Below, piece by piece: positions 33,358-44,794 of a stretch of DNA of 64,000 bases. The position numbers were made by a program, and so were the translations under genes. Within the stretch, counting starts at the first letter, position 1, and every line of letters starts with the position of its first letter. This DNA is from Atriophallophorus winterbourni (taxonomy: Eukaryota; Platyhelminthes; Trematoda; Plagiorchiida; Microphallidae), in NCBI GenBank assembly GCA_013407085.1, contig JACCGJ010018281.1, positions 124,001 through 188,000 on the forward strand, given 5' to 3'. The notes beneath the pieces were generated by a model, which was given only the letters and a program-made list of their open reading frames with translations, did not search any database and was not told the origin of the DNA.

Positions 33358-33912
33358 CAATAGTCAATAGTTTTATTGTGGTAATAAAAGCTGATAGCTT
33401 GTAAGAAACCACTGGGTGGTGTGTACAGAGGGTCGCACAAAGCGTGCTAAAAAGCATACATGAAGAGATAAAAACGGAGGCAAATAGGCCTTATAGCGGG
33501 CCATGTTCGCGTATAGCATACACCTTGATTGGACATTTGTGGCTTTTTTTAGGGAGAAGTGTCAGCCCAAGACACATTCCCACCACGTCCTCCAGTGCAT
33601 GACGGACTTGCGGACGGTTGCTTTGGCGTGAGCAACGTTGATGCTTGCAAGCTGGGGAGAAAAGACTGGAAAAATGTTAGTTATTTATGGATATGTGAGT
33701 GGTATGTAGTATAATGGGGTAGAACGGAATGGCGAAAGATAAACAAGTCATTTGAAAGTTGACTGTTATGATACATAACCACACCCTGTACTGAACTTTG
33801 GCGATTGACGCCGAACCCGCTGAACTCCACCCGACCCCCTGTACTGACTATCCTATGGTTATATTTTAAGCTCATAGCTTTTGTACCATAATATACTATT
33901 GACTATTGACGT
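33358..33912. mobile_element. Two facing LINE 3' ends
   Basis: The segment starts with three CAATAGT units (minus-strand 3' end, with an AAGCT-GAT-AGCTT stem at about 33386-33398) and ends with CTATTGACTATTGAC (plus-strand 3' end, about 33890-33909). These are the termini of two LINE tails in opposite orientation. No coding sequence between them. Confidence 0.5.
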
Positions 33913-34410
33913 GAGACCAGTTTTAGAATACGGTTTGCCAGCAACCTTTCCACAAAGTAATGGAAAACGTGACCAGCTGGAAAAGTGCAACGGCGGGCGA
34001 CGGAAAGAGTACAAGTATTGAAATTATTTTATTATGTGGAGAGAGTTCCACGCCTCAACCTCAGGTCGCTCAGTATTCTGCATGTACGCTACGACTTGCT
34101 GCTAACTCGTCGCATATTACTGGGAGCATATGGTGACGGTGTGCGAGAGATTTTCCATCGCATGGCGGGCTCAAGAACCCGTGGCTATGCTCTAAAACTC
34201 TAAAAGCGAAGAACACTACGCCTAACACCAGGATTCACGCTCTCAACAAGAATTGTTAACTTGTAGAATGCGCTCCCGGAAGAGGTTATTGAAGCAAGAT
34301 CTGAAAACCAATTCTTTAACTGAGGTTCTCCTGGATTATGTTGCTGATAGAAAGAGATGTGGATTACAAGAGCTTGACATACTACCGTTAATCGAGAAGA
34401 AGACCTCAAA
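33905..34410 (+). mobile_element. CR1-like fragment, RT C-terminal end
   Basis: Reads VRPVLEYGLPATFP (about 33910), then AGSRTRGYALKL (about 34165) and STRIVNL.NALPEEVIEARS (about 34240-34300), the closing part of a CR1-type RT from a family distinct from LINE-A and LINE-B. Stops and shifts are frequent. Confidence 0.65.
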
Positions 34411-34512
34411 ACAAATGACCTTGAAACTTTTACGTTCACGCGTGCAAAGTGACTGCTCTTCTGAACCGTTGCACGCGTTGTGGCTACTGCGATAAAATCT
34501 TCATTGTCTTTT
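34411..34512 (+). repeat. Repeat shared with 50399-50500
   Basis: About 100 bp with clear similarity to the gypsy-flanking sequence at 50399-50500 (shared blocks TTCACGCGTG, GTGACTGCT, TTGGCTAC-like and AAATCTTCA(T/C)TGTCTT). Confidence 0.6.
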
Positions 34513-35644
34513 TTTTGTCATGTGGATAAAATTACTTAGAGAGATTCATGTCAGTTACGTTCCGATTCTGATTTGATTGACAATCATAACACCAATTGGC
34601 GGTCCATTTAACTTTGTTGCATTTGCCACGCTCAGATACAAAATTACGAATTTTCACAGTTTCACAGCTGTACTGTAAAATAGAAAGTCTATTTCACTAC
34701 TTTTCGATAGTATAGACACACAATTTATTATTCCACCTCTCGCTGATTAATTAATTCCGTAATTAAGTCAGTATTCTGTTTTTATCTTGTGTTAAGAATT
34801 TTTTAACTATGAATAGTAAAACTGTTTGTCTTAACGGGAAATGTGGCAAAGAAAGTAGCTGAATTTATCGAGTGCATTGCTTGCAAGCGTTGGGCTCACC
34901 CTGGCTGCTCAGCTATACATAAATCCCAATATGGGCTATATGTGAAATAACGCTGGCTTACATGGTATTGCAGTGATTGTCACAAGGCTGCCGCTGATGC
35001 CGCATTTGTATACCACGAACGGCGACTTAGTGTGACGCTACCTAGTGCGTCGGAATCCGTGTCCGACCAAACTTATGCATCAGTCGTGTGGTCCAATTTA
35101 GGCCCCGGGCGGACTTCAGCGGATAAAAAGGCCTAAAATTCATGCCAGTTATCCCGCCCTTCCGTGTTATACACCTCTTTCAAGGCAAAATATAAATCTG
35201 AGCCTTCTAAAAGGCGGGTGTTCACGCGCTGCAAACCACCATTAACCGACGCTAACGTCACACAGGTCAAACAGTCACCTACTGGACTTCGACAACCTTC
35301 ACGAGTGGTGTCCAATACAGCAGGCACCCCAAGAAGGCATTCTAAGACTACTACTTCCGGTAAACATGGAAAGCAATATACGAATGTTGCCAGCTGCAAC
35401 GCCATCGTTCAAATTATTCTGGAGCTAAACAGTCTTCGAAAACAATGAAACATTACATGGCCCATCTTCGGCTCGAAAAACTAGAACTCCTAATGTACTA
35501 GTTTTTAATCGTGCAGAGCCCTTCATCAAGGAATCCAAATCTCTACGACATTTGGACCGCAGGTGTATCCACGATCTATTTCGCATGGTTGGGCTAAAGC
35601 CTTCTACTACCATGGTTCGAGTTTATCGTGTTGGTAGATAAAAG

Positions 35645-37189
35645 ATGGACAACCGGCCTCGACCGATCCTAGTCGAGTTTAAATTTCAGGCAGATCGCGA
35701 TGTGTTTTTGTCTAAGGCGAAACACATAACTAACGCTACTTTAGACAAACTCCAAGTGAAGCCTGACAACCCTCCTTTTGATAGGAGAGAGTACCCTGTA
35801 GCTCCGACTGGGATTAACTTAGCTGTAGGGTCATCCGCTCCCCTTCAGCCTGAAGCGAAGCCGAACGCCACGGCATCAACAACGATCGTACCGGATCTGC
35901 CTAGCTCGAATCGAGAAGGAAGTCAGTCAAGCCTTTCTAGTGGCAGCTCCCATGTTATAAATGAGGGCTCAATAGTTAGGCAACGTTCCATTACCGTCGT
36001 GCAAGTTGCACACGATATTGCTCCTCCTTCATTAAGTAGTACGACAAAAACGTGCAGCTTCCCCGGGTGCTTCGACCAAGGCAAAGCAGTACTGAGCTTA
36101 GAAGCGCGCGTATCCAGTGCCACTATGTTGTACGCTAATATGTGCAGCATAAGAAATAAGTGGACTGAACTTTCTCTCCGTGTAGCCGAGCTACACCCGA
36201 GGGCAATAGCGCTGTCTGATACCTGGCTGTCTGCGGTTAATGTTGTGCCAACTAGTATCACCCGACAGTATCTTGTCATCAGATGCGATAGACCTTGCGA
36301 TAGAAGAGGCGGAGGCGTGGCTCTTTTCCTTGAATATGGTCTGCACAATACGGGCCCGGGGTTATCTCTCGCGAGTGAAAATGTCCAAATTGTTAATAGT
36401 GTCCTGACTTGCTACAAGTCAGCACTGGCGAATGCTTGTGTATACGTCACGCCCTGTGCAAATCTGCGAGAAATTAGTCAACTGCTTGAGACGCTTGACG
36501 AGGAGTTTCAATCAGCCCCAAGCGTACTCATTCTAGGTCATTTTAATCTCCCAAACATAGACTGGTCAGCCCCCTCACAGGTACTCACCGAGCAATCCGC
36601 ATCTTTTCTCGATTGGATCCACTATGATGGATTACATCAGCACGCTACCGAACCCACTGGGTTTCGCGATGGATGCACTCCATCCACTCTTGACCTGGTG
36701 ATGTCGTCTCAGGTAAAGGCTGTCAAGATTTTTAAGTTCCTACAGCCTGTTGGCAAAAGCGACCACGCAATGCTAGGCTTCGAAGCGGTGTTGCGTTTTC
36801 ACAAACCTCTTGCGCGCTCTAGACGTAATTTTAGGCGTATTGACTGGGGCCTACTTTACCAGTCATTAAAATCTGACCTTCTGTTTTCGAATGATTTTAG
36901 TGTAACTGAAAACTGGGACAGAATTTCCAAATTTCTTAACGGGCTACAAGATATGCGTGCTCCACTGCAATGCGTGAATAAGCTCCAGCGGCCACCCTGG
37001 TGGTCTCCCAGCGTTCGTCGTTTTATTCGTAAACGTGATCGCTTATGGTGGCAATATAGGCTATCGCTCACCTCTGGTTCGTGGATCCGTTACAGAACCG
37101 CCCGAAACGCTTGTCAAATGCAGCGTGTGCTGAAACAGAAGTTTAAGTTATCCTTAGCCAGGGACGCTGAATCCAACCGGAAAAGGTAG
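35645..37189 (+). CDS. LINE-B ORF1 C-terminus joined to endonuclease
   Basis: A 514-residue frame. It opens with MDNRPRPILVEFKFQADRDV, the C-terminal nucleic-acid-binding type segment of CR1 ORF1 proteins, then a Ser/Pro-rich spacer to about residue 155. The APE-type endonuclease follows: LYANMCSIRNKWTEL, IALSDTWL, RRGGGVALFLEYGL, ILGHFNLPNIDW, STLDLVMSS and GKSDHAMLGFE. The catalytic-type SDH is kept; the usual GDFN reads GHFN, so the Asp there is lost. After it comes the linker with RPPWWSPSVRRFIRKRDRLWW. In most CR1 elements the two parts are separate ORFs, so the single frame is noteworthy. Confidence 0.8.
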   Translation: MDNRPRPILVEFKFQADRDVFLSKAKHITNATLDKLQVKPDNPPFDRREYPVAPTGINLAVGSSAPLQPEAKPNATASTTIVPDLPSSNREGSQSSLSSGSSHVINEGSIVRQRSITVVQVAHDIAPPSLSSTTKTCSFPGCFDQGKAVLSLEARVSSATMLYANMCSIRNKWTELSLRVAELHPRAIALSDTWLSAVNVVPTSITRQYLVIRCDRPCDRRGGGVALFLEYGLHNTGPGLSLASENVQIVNSVLTCYKSALANACVYVTPCANLREISQLLETLDEEFQSAPSVLILGHFNLPNIDWSAPSQVLTEQSASFLDWIHYDGLHQHATEPTGFRDGCTPSTLDLVMSSQVKAVKIFKFLQPVGKSDHAMLGFEAVLRFHKPLARSRRNFRRIDWGLLYQSLKSDLLFSNDFSVTENWDRISKFLNGLQDMRAPLQCVNKLQRPPWWSPSVRRFIRKRDRLWWQYRLSLTSGSWIRYRTARNACQMQRVLKQKFKLSLARDAESNRKR

Positions 37190-37303
37190 CACAGTCACGC
37201 GCAATCTAAAGGGAAAACTAGGGTAAACATCGGAGAGTTAAAACTGGAGGACGGACAAGTAGCTAATAGTGACCTAGCTAAGGCGACAGCCTTCTCAAAA
37301 TTT

Positions 37304-38113
37304 TTGAGTAGCGTTCAGAGAAGGGATAATTCTTTACACACACCGTCTGAGTTGCTTGACTTTCCATCTGGTGTCCCTGCACTAGATGATTTGTCCTTTA
37401 ATAAGGCGGAGGTGTATGGAGCTCTTATTCATGTTCGCGCTAACAAGGCTGAGGGATCGGATGACATCAACTCAATTATGCTGATAAATCTTGCCCCAGT
37501 GCTTACAGAACCACTATATAATATCTTCAATTCATTTTTGCACTTGGGACTGGTTTCTCGTGAGTGGAAAGAAGCCATAGTAGTACCAATACACAAAGGT
37601 GGTTGCAGGTCGATTCTTCGTAACTATAGACCAGTCAGCCTGACCAGCATCGTTTCTAAATTATTGGAAGGACTTATATGCGACAAAATCTGCCAGCATC
37701 TTTGCCAGCATTCTTTACTCAGTGTAGCTCAACATGGATTCCTGAAAAAGAGGTCTTGTCTGACTAACCTCTTGACTTTCCTCAATATTGCTACGAAAAG
37801 GTTGGATGAAGAGAAGCCGATCGAAGCGGTCTACCTGGATTTTAACAAGGCTTTCGATTCCGTCAACCACAGATTTTTAGAAACTGAGCTGGCAGCAAAT
37901 GTCATACGGGGTAGTTTACTTGCTTGGATAGAATCATTCCTGACAGGTAGGACCTTTAGAGTACGAGTAGGTTCTACGTTGTCGATCCAAACGGAGGTGA
38001 TAAGTAGGGTACCTCAGGGGTCTGTGCTAAGCCCGCTGCTCTTTCTGATTTTTATTGATGACTTTTCGCTTATCTTCGAGTGCCCGTTCTTCGTTTTTGC
38101 GGATGACGTATAG
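37304..38113 (+). pseudogene. LINE-B reverse transcriptase, N-terminal part
   Basis: 269 residues: ANKAEGSDDINSIML, WKEAIVVPIHKGG, NYRPVSLTSIVSKLLEGLI, AQHGFLKKRSCLTNLL, VYLDFNKAFDSVNHRFL, VPQGSVLSPLLFLIFIDDF and FADDV followed at once by TAG. All catalytic Asp are present but the stop removes the thumb. Confidence 0.85.
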
Positions 38114-38348
38114 TTCATGGGTTCAACGAGTGAAGATACTCCGATGCACGTCCTCGTGCGGGTCATTGACTAATTCATATGGTAGGACCTCCCACTGAAC
38201 CTCAATAAGTGCCAACTCTTCACTGCTCTGGTCGACAAGATCACATTCTAGGTGTCAGGTACTCCTATTAGTGTTGACGACACACAGCGGGTTAAGGACT
38301 TGGGTGTTCTAGTCAGAGCTGATTTCAAATGAGAGGACCAATGCGCTG

Positions 38349-38882
38349 TTGCAGCGCAACGTGCTCTTTCGGTCAAAGTCGGTGCTTTCCAGCAGAAGTC
38401 CGGACGTGTTCCTGCCACTTTACAAGGCGTTATTCAGGCCGTATTTGGAATATTGTGTCCAGGCGTGGTGTCCTCACTACCAGAAGGATATCATTCGACT
38501 TGAAAGCATCCAGCGACTAGCAACACGCATGATTGAGGGTCAGCGTGGGAAAAGTTATGCTTTCCGCCTATGGGCTCTGGGTCTTCACTCTCTTAAGCGT
38601 GATCGTTTGAGAGGTGATTTGATTGAAACCTTTAAGATCTTAAAGGGTTTAATCGGCGTTAATACATATGACATCTTTACCTTAAGTCCTAAGCTGGGCA
38701 CTCGCGGACATGCGCTCAAGCTTGCTAAGGAACGATGTCGACTAGATTCTTGGCAAAACATTTTCAGCTTTAGGATGGTCAACTTCTGGAACAAGCTCCC
38801 CGAAGAACTTATCTCCTGTAGTTCCGTTTCAACTTTTAAGCAGGGTTTAGACCGTGACTGGGGTAAGTTATTCCCTTATTAG
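38349..38882 (+). pseudogene. LINE-B reverse transcriptase, C-terminal part
   Basis: 177 residues in another frame: YLEYCVQAWCPHYQKDIIRL, RLATRMIEGQRGKSYAFRLW, RLRGDLIETFKILKGL, LGTRGHALKLAKERCRLD and NFWNKLPEELI. It ends in a natural stop before the 3' UTR. Confidence 0.85.
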
Positions 38883-39369
38883 ATCCCATGATCACCATGC
38901 TTCGGCTGTCCTCCATTTTGCTCGCTATTCGTTGTAGCAATTCCAGAACATCTCCTTATTCTTGATTCTCCATCAGCTGACCTCTCACCGTGCTGGTGGG
39001 GAGAAACTGCCTTTTCATTTTTCCAGCATCGATTATTGCAAGTTGCTGTCCTACTACTATCCGGTACATCGCCTGGCACCGCGATCATCAGAGATTGCAA
39101 AAGGAGAAAAAAGAAAATTAGCTTTTGGCAGTGCATCGATTATAGCGCGGTGCTTTCTCAACTACATTCTCTTAGTCCTACAACCATCAGAGGTTCCACT
39201 CGGAGAAAAAGGATTGACCCTTTGGCAGTGGTGGGTGTTTCTCCGCAGCTTACCACCGGAAAAAATTCTGGACGCTCGTTTTGCCTGTCAGCCACTTACT
39301 GTCGTGTGCCTACTGAACTGAACTGAACTGAACAATATCCTAGATACCTCTGGAATGCTGAAACGGAAA

Positions 39370-40330
39370 AAAAGTTACAAATATTTCAATATTTCGATAG
39401 TTTATTACAGTATAGGAAGTTTAAAGCTTGTACAAACCGCAGGATAGTTTGAGCGGTGGGTCAAAAAAGCAAAGAGAGAAATGTTAGAGTTTCCAAAGCT
39501 TTATAGCTGGCCTCATTCGCGTTTAACCTGCACCATTAATGGATTTTTGTGGCATTTGGACAGGTAGAGTGTCAACCCGGGACACATCTACCGACCACAT
39601 TCTCCGGAACAGGGTTAGTTGAAACTGCGTGTATACGGAATCCGATACTCGGATCTGGGAAAGCAATGAAACTGGCAAATAGTTAGTGGGGTTGTGACAA
39701 AAATGCGAATAGCAAAATAATAGAATTTTTAGTTGACACAAGCTAGTGAATTTGGGAAAATGCAGTAAGGTTTGTAAAAAAATGAAAATAGTGTTTACGG
39801 GGTACTTGTGTTATAGGAGTGGAAGATTTCATAAAGGTGAGAATCGAGGAAACCTTTGAATGAACCGAAATAAGCAGCCTCGAAAAGCGTGCCTGGGAGA
39901 GTGTTCTATTGACTGCAAACTCTCACAGAGAAAAGCTGTGTCGACATTCAAGCCGGCTCTGTTGATGAAACAGTTTGAGCTCATGTCCTCGGAAATTAGT
40001 GTTTGGAGAGGTAACCATTAGGAAGTTGCATGCATGGGGGGGTCATTCAAGATCCGGTTGGTGTGTAACATGTCACCACGGTGAAGACGGTAACCAGCGG
40101 AGAATATATATAAACTTCGTAAAATTTCCTCGTTGTGCATACCACGAACAAGCATTGTCACACGTCGCTGGACTTTTTCGAGAAGGGACACATCTTGCAT
40201 AGCCAAGGATGCCAAGCCTGTACAGCGTTATCCAGGTGTGGACGGATGTAGACATTCCGCAGTGTCGGGAAGAGATCAGAACGATTGATGAACAAGTCGG
40301 CCAAAGATAATAAAGACTCAGGATTATTCG
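39370..40330 (-). mobile_element. LINE-D-like fragment, RT C-terminus and 3' end
   Basis: Minus-strand remnant. Reading down from 40330: VYIRPHLD..VQAW-like and LCKMCPLLEKVQRRVTMLVRG, then RGDMLHTNRILNDPP, then a RGHELKLFHQQSRLECRHSF-like stretch near 39940. The 3' UTR runs to about 39370 with an AAGCTT-containing tail. Broken by stops. Confidence 0.65.
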
Positions 40331-40379
40331 CAAACTGTGGCGGATGTGGTAATTGTACTATGGACCACCAATGACAGTT

Positions 40380-43300
40380 TATTCATTTAAATTTTATTTT
40401 GCCCCAATAATTAATTAATTGCGTGAAAATTCGAATATAATTTGTGATCAGCTGCTCATTATGATTTTCACTTCTGGGTTTAGTACAGGTTGAACAAGGT
40501 CGCGATTGGTTTGAAAACGGTACGTGATTGTCAAATATTTCATAATTACGAAAACGTTTATTTTATATCTCTCACTCTTTTAACTATTATTTTATTCATA
40601 CTATTAAAAATATGTACACTGAAACACACATTTTGAAGCGAATTAATTTACGTAAAATTCCCAAGACCAACAAATATTCCGTAGACTTAGATCAGAACAC
40701 TTCCGTTATTTTGAATAAATTGCGGAAGTTAGAATCCGAATTAAATGAAATTTGAATGAACAACTCTTTTGTTACACAGGTTTGCAAGACTTTACAACCA
40801 TTGACTATCCTCCTGCATGATAATTCAAATAAGGACAAGGATATACTTCAACGAACTAACAAGTTCGTTGAATTAATTGTTACTGAAATTTGTCAAAAGA
40901 GATTTAAGATCTGAAAATGTTATACTGTTTAATATAGACGACAGATATCCTTTACAAGATTTAACAACTACTATCTGCTCATCTTATGGCTTCCCATTGG
41001 ACTGCGCTTCGCTAAAACGCTTGAGGAAATTAAAGCCTTCAAAGGCTTGCCAAATCCTATAAGACCTCAGTGACAAATGACTGGCATCACACATTTTAGC
41101 CCGTAAAGATGATTTGAAATCGATTCTAAGATTTAAAAATGTACTTTTCAAACCTGATCTCACGCCAATGCAACGAAGAACTAGGTTCCATAAGCGTACC
41201 GTTACTACTCAATATTCCACCGAATCTTCAAACAATTGAAAAGAAAAGATTGAATTGGATGAGGTGCCACAAGAGCTGAATGCACCTCAAACTTCACCTT
41301 CTCCTGTGAATAATTCAACACAACCTATTATTCCACCTTAAATTATTACATCTCCTCACTTGAGGAGAAAAACCATCTTGCCCAAGTTTCGACAAACTAG
41401 TGCGCTATTGCCTGCACCACCTTCTTTAAGGAATTCTTCAACTTTTGACAATAGAAAGACTCGGAAGTTTATTCGACGTATAATGCCTTATCCATTAGAT
41501 CGAAACTCGGCATAGCAATTACTTTGACCGAGTCCACAATACCTGAGCCCATTTTCGAATTATTACAACTCATCACAGCATTTTTTTTAAACATATTAGC
41601 TGGTACCCCGACACCAATTCCCATATTTTAACTCATTTAACACTTACTCTATTATGTTTCCTTATTCGAGTATAAGAAATTTTCAAATCCCTCCACAAAG
41701 GCTTTTAACCTTAACTAACATGCTCCACAAAATAATCAAATACATAATAGGCCATTTTCTGATCATAGCCCCTCATCTCTTCGATTTATTCTTATCAATT
41801 CTTGATCCATAACTAACAAGATATTACCTTTACGTTCATATCTTCTCTCCAATCCCGCTGATATTATTCCAATAACTGAATCTTGGACAAAAAAGGAACA
41901 ATCGGATTGTGAACTTTTGATTCCAAACTTTCACATTTTAAGAAAAAACTGCGTTTTAAAACGTGGAGGAGGATGCTTTGTTTATGTTCATTCTAACCTC
42001 CAAGCAAACATCATCATTTCATCCGTCTTTTATCATATCGGAGATTCTATCTGGCTTGCATTACCGGCTTTTGATCTCATAATTGGATGCATCTACTATC
42101 CACCGGCTACTACTTTTTCATCGCTTTAACTCTTGACCGATTGTTTCATAGAAGGAACTGTCCACCCTTCCCGCTAAAAATTATTTGCAGGAGATTTTAA
42201 CATGCCTTTACTTAACCAGGTAGAAAGCAACGTCATAAATCTTTATTCTTTTACGAATACCATCAAACTATTAGGTTTTACACAGTTTGTTCATAAACCA
42301 ACGCGCAATAAAAATATCCTCGACCTTGTCTTTACTCTGAATATCACACCTTCAAACCTGAACGTATCTCCGTCATTTTTTTAATAGAGATCATAACATT
42401 ATATCTTTCGACTTGAATTGCAATAGCATAATAACTAATGTTAAAAAGCCACATATAATTATTCACATAGATTGGAAAATCTTTAAAAAACCTCATTAGA
42501 AACGAAGATTGGGCTGAATCTTTCCATTCTGACAATTTTAATGTAATCTCCGAATTCATTCATAATAAACTTGTTGAGTTACTACAGAAATCTACTACCA
42601 GACATGCTGAACGTTTCAAACTAAGTGAAGCTCATAAGTTAGAGAAACGCATTGCTTATTTGGCATCATATGCTCGTGATAAGCATGACCTCTCTTCCTT
42701 TTTGCACGCGTATGAACTATCTGACACACTAGTACAAATTATGAACCATAAACTGATTTCTGATGAGTCTGCAGCCCTCAAATCCAGTATAAGAAAACAG
42801 AAAGCATTATCTAGATTATTGAACGCTAGGGCATCGCAAAATTTAGATATTATAAACTACATTATTAAACAAGATCGACATGGTGATAATTGCACAGTAT
42901 TAATTGAGCCTTTTGCTGTTTGCGGAGAATTTTTTTTATTTTTTAATACTTCATATAATAACAACTCTTATCTAGAGGTAATCATACACCCTTCATGCAA
43001 TACGTTAGATACAATTACAATTAAAACCTTTGACATACGTAAAGTTTGTAATCAAGTTGCAATCTCTTACAAACCTGATGAAACAGGTTTCGTACCAGCA
43101 ATATGCAAAATGGGATCTTAAGACTTCTTCTTATTACTACTCAATCTCTTTAATGCGTCTATCGAATCAGGAACTTTCCCTTTGGAATGGAAACATTCCG
43201 TTGATATTCCTCGACATAAGTCCGGATGACTACATACAGTTATCAATTATCGACCCATTAATCACACACCACTTCTAGCTAGAATATTTAAGAAGCTTAT

Positions 43301-44790
43301 CAGACAAGCCACCCTAGCATACTTGACACCAAACTATTTCATATCGAACCAGCACGGATTTCTCACCAAAAGTCTTTCGTCACTTGTAAACTAGAATTTA
43401 AATATTACGTGACATAATCACTTGGAGTCATAGTTGTATTCGTTATTATTATGAAAGCCTTCGACAGGGTCCCACATAATCTACTCCTAGCAAAATTATA
43501 TGTTATAGGTATTACTGGAAACCTATTTACGTGGTTCAAATATTTTCTCACTGGTCGCACCTTTTCGGTAGATATAAATGGCCACCGTTTAAGATCTTTG
43601 CAAATTCCAAGCGAAGTCATACGAGGAAGCGTTCTAGGTCCACTTGATATTAATCAACGGTATACTATTTGTTATAACACACTGTAAGATTTTTTTGTTT
43701 GCAGATGATATAAAAGTCGCCATAGCCTTTCCAACTAACCAGACTAACGACTTTATATCAAAATTGAACCGACCCCTGGATGCTCTACTTCAATGGAGTA
43801 TTGGAAACGGTCTTGAGTTCTCCACCAATAAATCAACTTTCATAAATTTCAACTGTATCCTACCAAAAGATTCGATCATCCTAAATAATACACCACTACA
43901 ACCAGCACAATGTGTACGTGATTTAGGTTATCGATATTCTGGATCACGTACATTTCATGAACAAATTTGCTACTTGATTTCTAAAACAAAAAAGAATATA
44001 GGTTTACTTCATAGATACATCTCTCTGCCCCAGTGCAAGCTGGAACTTTACAAGTTACATACACTACCTTTATTAGATTACTGCAACATTATATCTAGTA
44101 ACATTACTCGGTCTGATAGCTATGCTTTAGAAGGCATCCAACGTTCTTTTACACGATCCATTACCACCAGTTCGGATAAGCATTCATATAAGGAAAGATG
44201 TCAGATCCTAGGATTGGAACCACTATGGTTTCGAAGAATAAAACAAAATCTTATACTCTTTTACAGAATATTGAAAAAAGATATGATCGACATTGATTTA
44301 CAATTAGATTTCAAAAACTCTGAAGTATATAATCTTCGCGACAAAAACAAAATATGTATACCGAAAATCCAAAATCATGTACGAAAAGATTTCTTTATTT
44401 ATAAATATTCTCGTTTATGGAATTTACTTTCCAATTATATAATATTGAGTAGTTCACAAACTGAATTCAAAAAGCAACTCAACTCCTCTTTATCTCCGGA
44501 AAAATTAGGTGAGCTATTTATTATTGATACAACTGTAGATAATTTATACTTATACGGCATGAAAGGCTTTTAATATTTTTAGCTATAAAAAATTCTAAAG
44601 TGACATATAACTTTTTTCTTGAGGATTTACTTTTCAGATTTTTTAGAATTCAACAAAATACACACTCACAATTCTTGACATGACGATACCACTCATATCT
44701 CTCTGACCTGATGAAGTGAACTCCCTATACGCTTATCTGCGTTTGAAGTTGCATTTGGAACATCAAAAATGAATAAACATTGCGATTCTG
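40380..44790 (+). mobile_element. LINE-C, AT-rich non-LTR element with RRM-like ORF1
   Basis: A separate family, clearly more AT-rich than its neighbours. ORF1 (about 40612-41515) has a helical N-terminus and an RRM-like segment (RSENVILFNIDDRYPLQDL at about 40908). The endonuclease (about 41790-42390) shows GGGCFVYVHSNL and PTRNKNILDLVFT. The linker and RT (about 42480-44573) include MKAFDRVPHNLLLAKL, IRGSVLGPL and FADDIKVAI (43692-43718). The 3' UTR follows to about 44790, where LINE-B copy 2 begins. Stops interrupt every domain except the last RT frame. Confidence 0.75.
43644..44573 (+). pseudogene. LINE-C reverse transcriptase, FADD box and thumb
   Basis: 309 residues beginning just before [15 protein letters not shown] and running uninterrupted through GNGLEFSTNKS, RDLGYRYSGSRTFHEQI, LPLLDYCNIISSNITRSD, RCQILGLEPLWFRRIKQNL and a Leu-rich end. 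The sequence is only distantly like the CR1 copies. The upstream palm half lies in a different frame. Confidence 0.8.
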
Positions 44791-44794
44791 ACCA

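Larger units (their letters stand above)
34605..39335 (+). mobile_element. LINE-B copy 1, near full length
   Basis: A CR1-like element of about 4.7 kb. The 5' leader aligns with copy 2 (CACGCTC..GAT, then AATTTTCAC). ORF1 begins with a PHD-type zinc finger (IECIACKRWAHPGCS, then WYCSDCH, about 34875-34985). An ORF1 C-terminal domain and endonuclease share one frame (35645-37189). The RT frame (37304-38113) ends in a stop right after FADDV, and a third frame (38349-38882) gives the thumb. The 3' UTR ends in (GAACT)n at about 39312-39333. Few lesions compared with the other copies. Confidence 0.85.

Noticed and set aside
35923..36348. Long minus-strand open frame of 141 codons
   Set aside because: Antisense shadow of the LINE-B ORF1/endonuclease frame.
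38879..39326. Open frames of 85-119 codons after LINE-B
   Set aside because: They lie in the LINE-B 3' UTR, which is shared with the non-coding 3' end at 63.4-63.65 kb, and frames are not conserved between copies.
44700..44770. CTGATGAAG stretch resembling a hammerhead core
   Set aside because: No paired stem II and no GAAA at the right distance.
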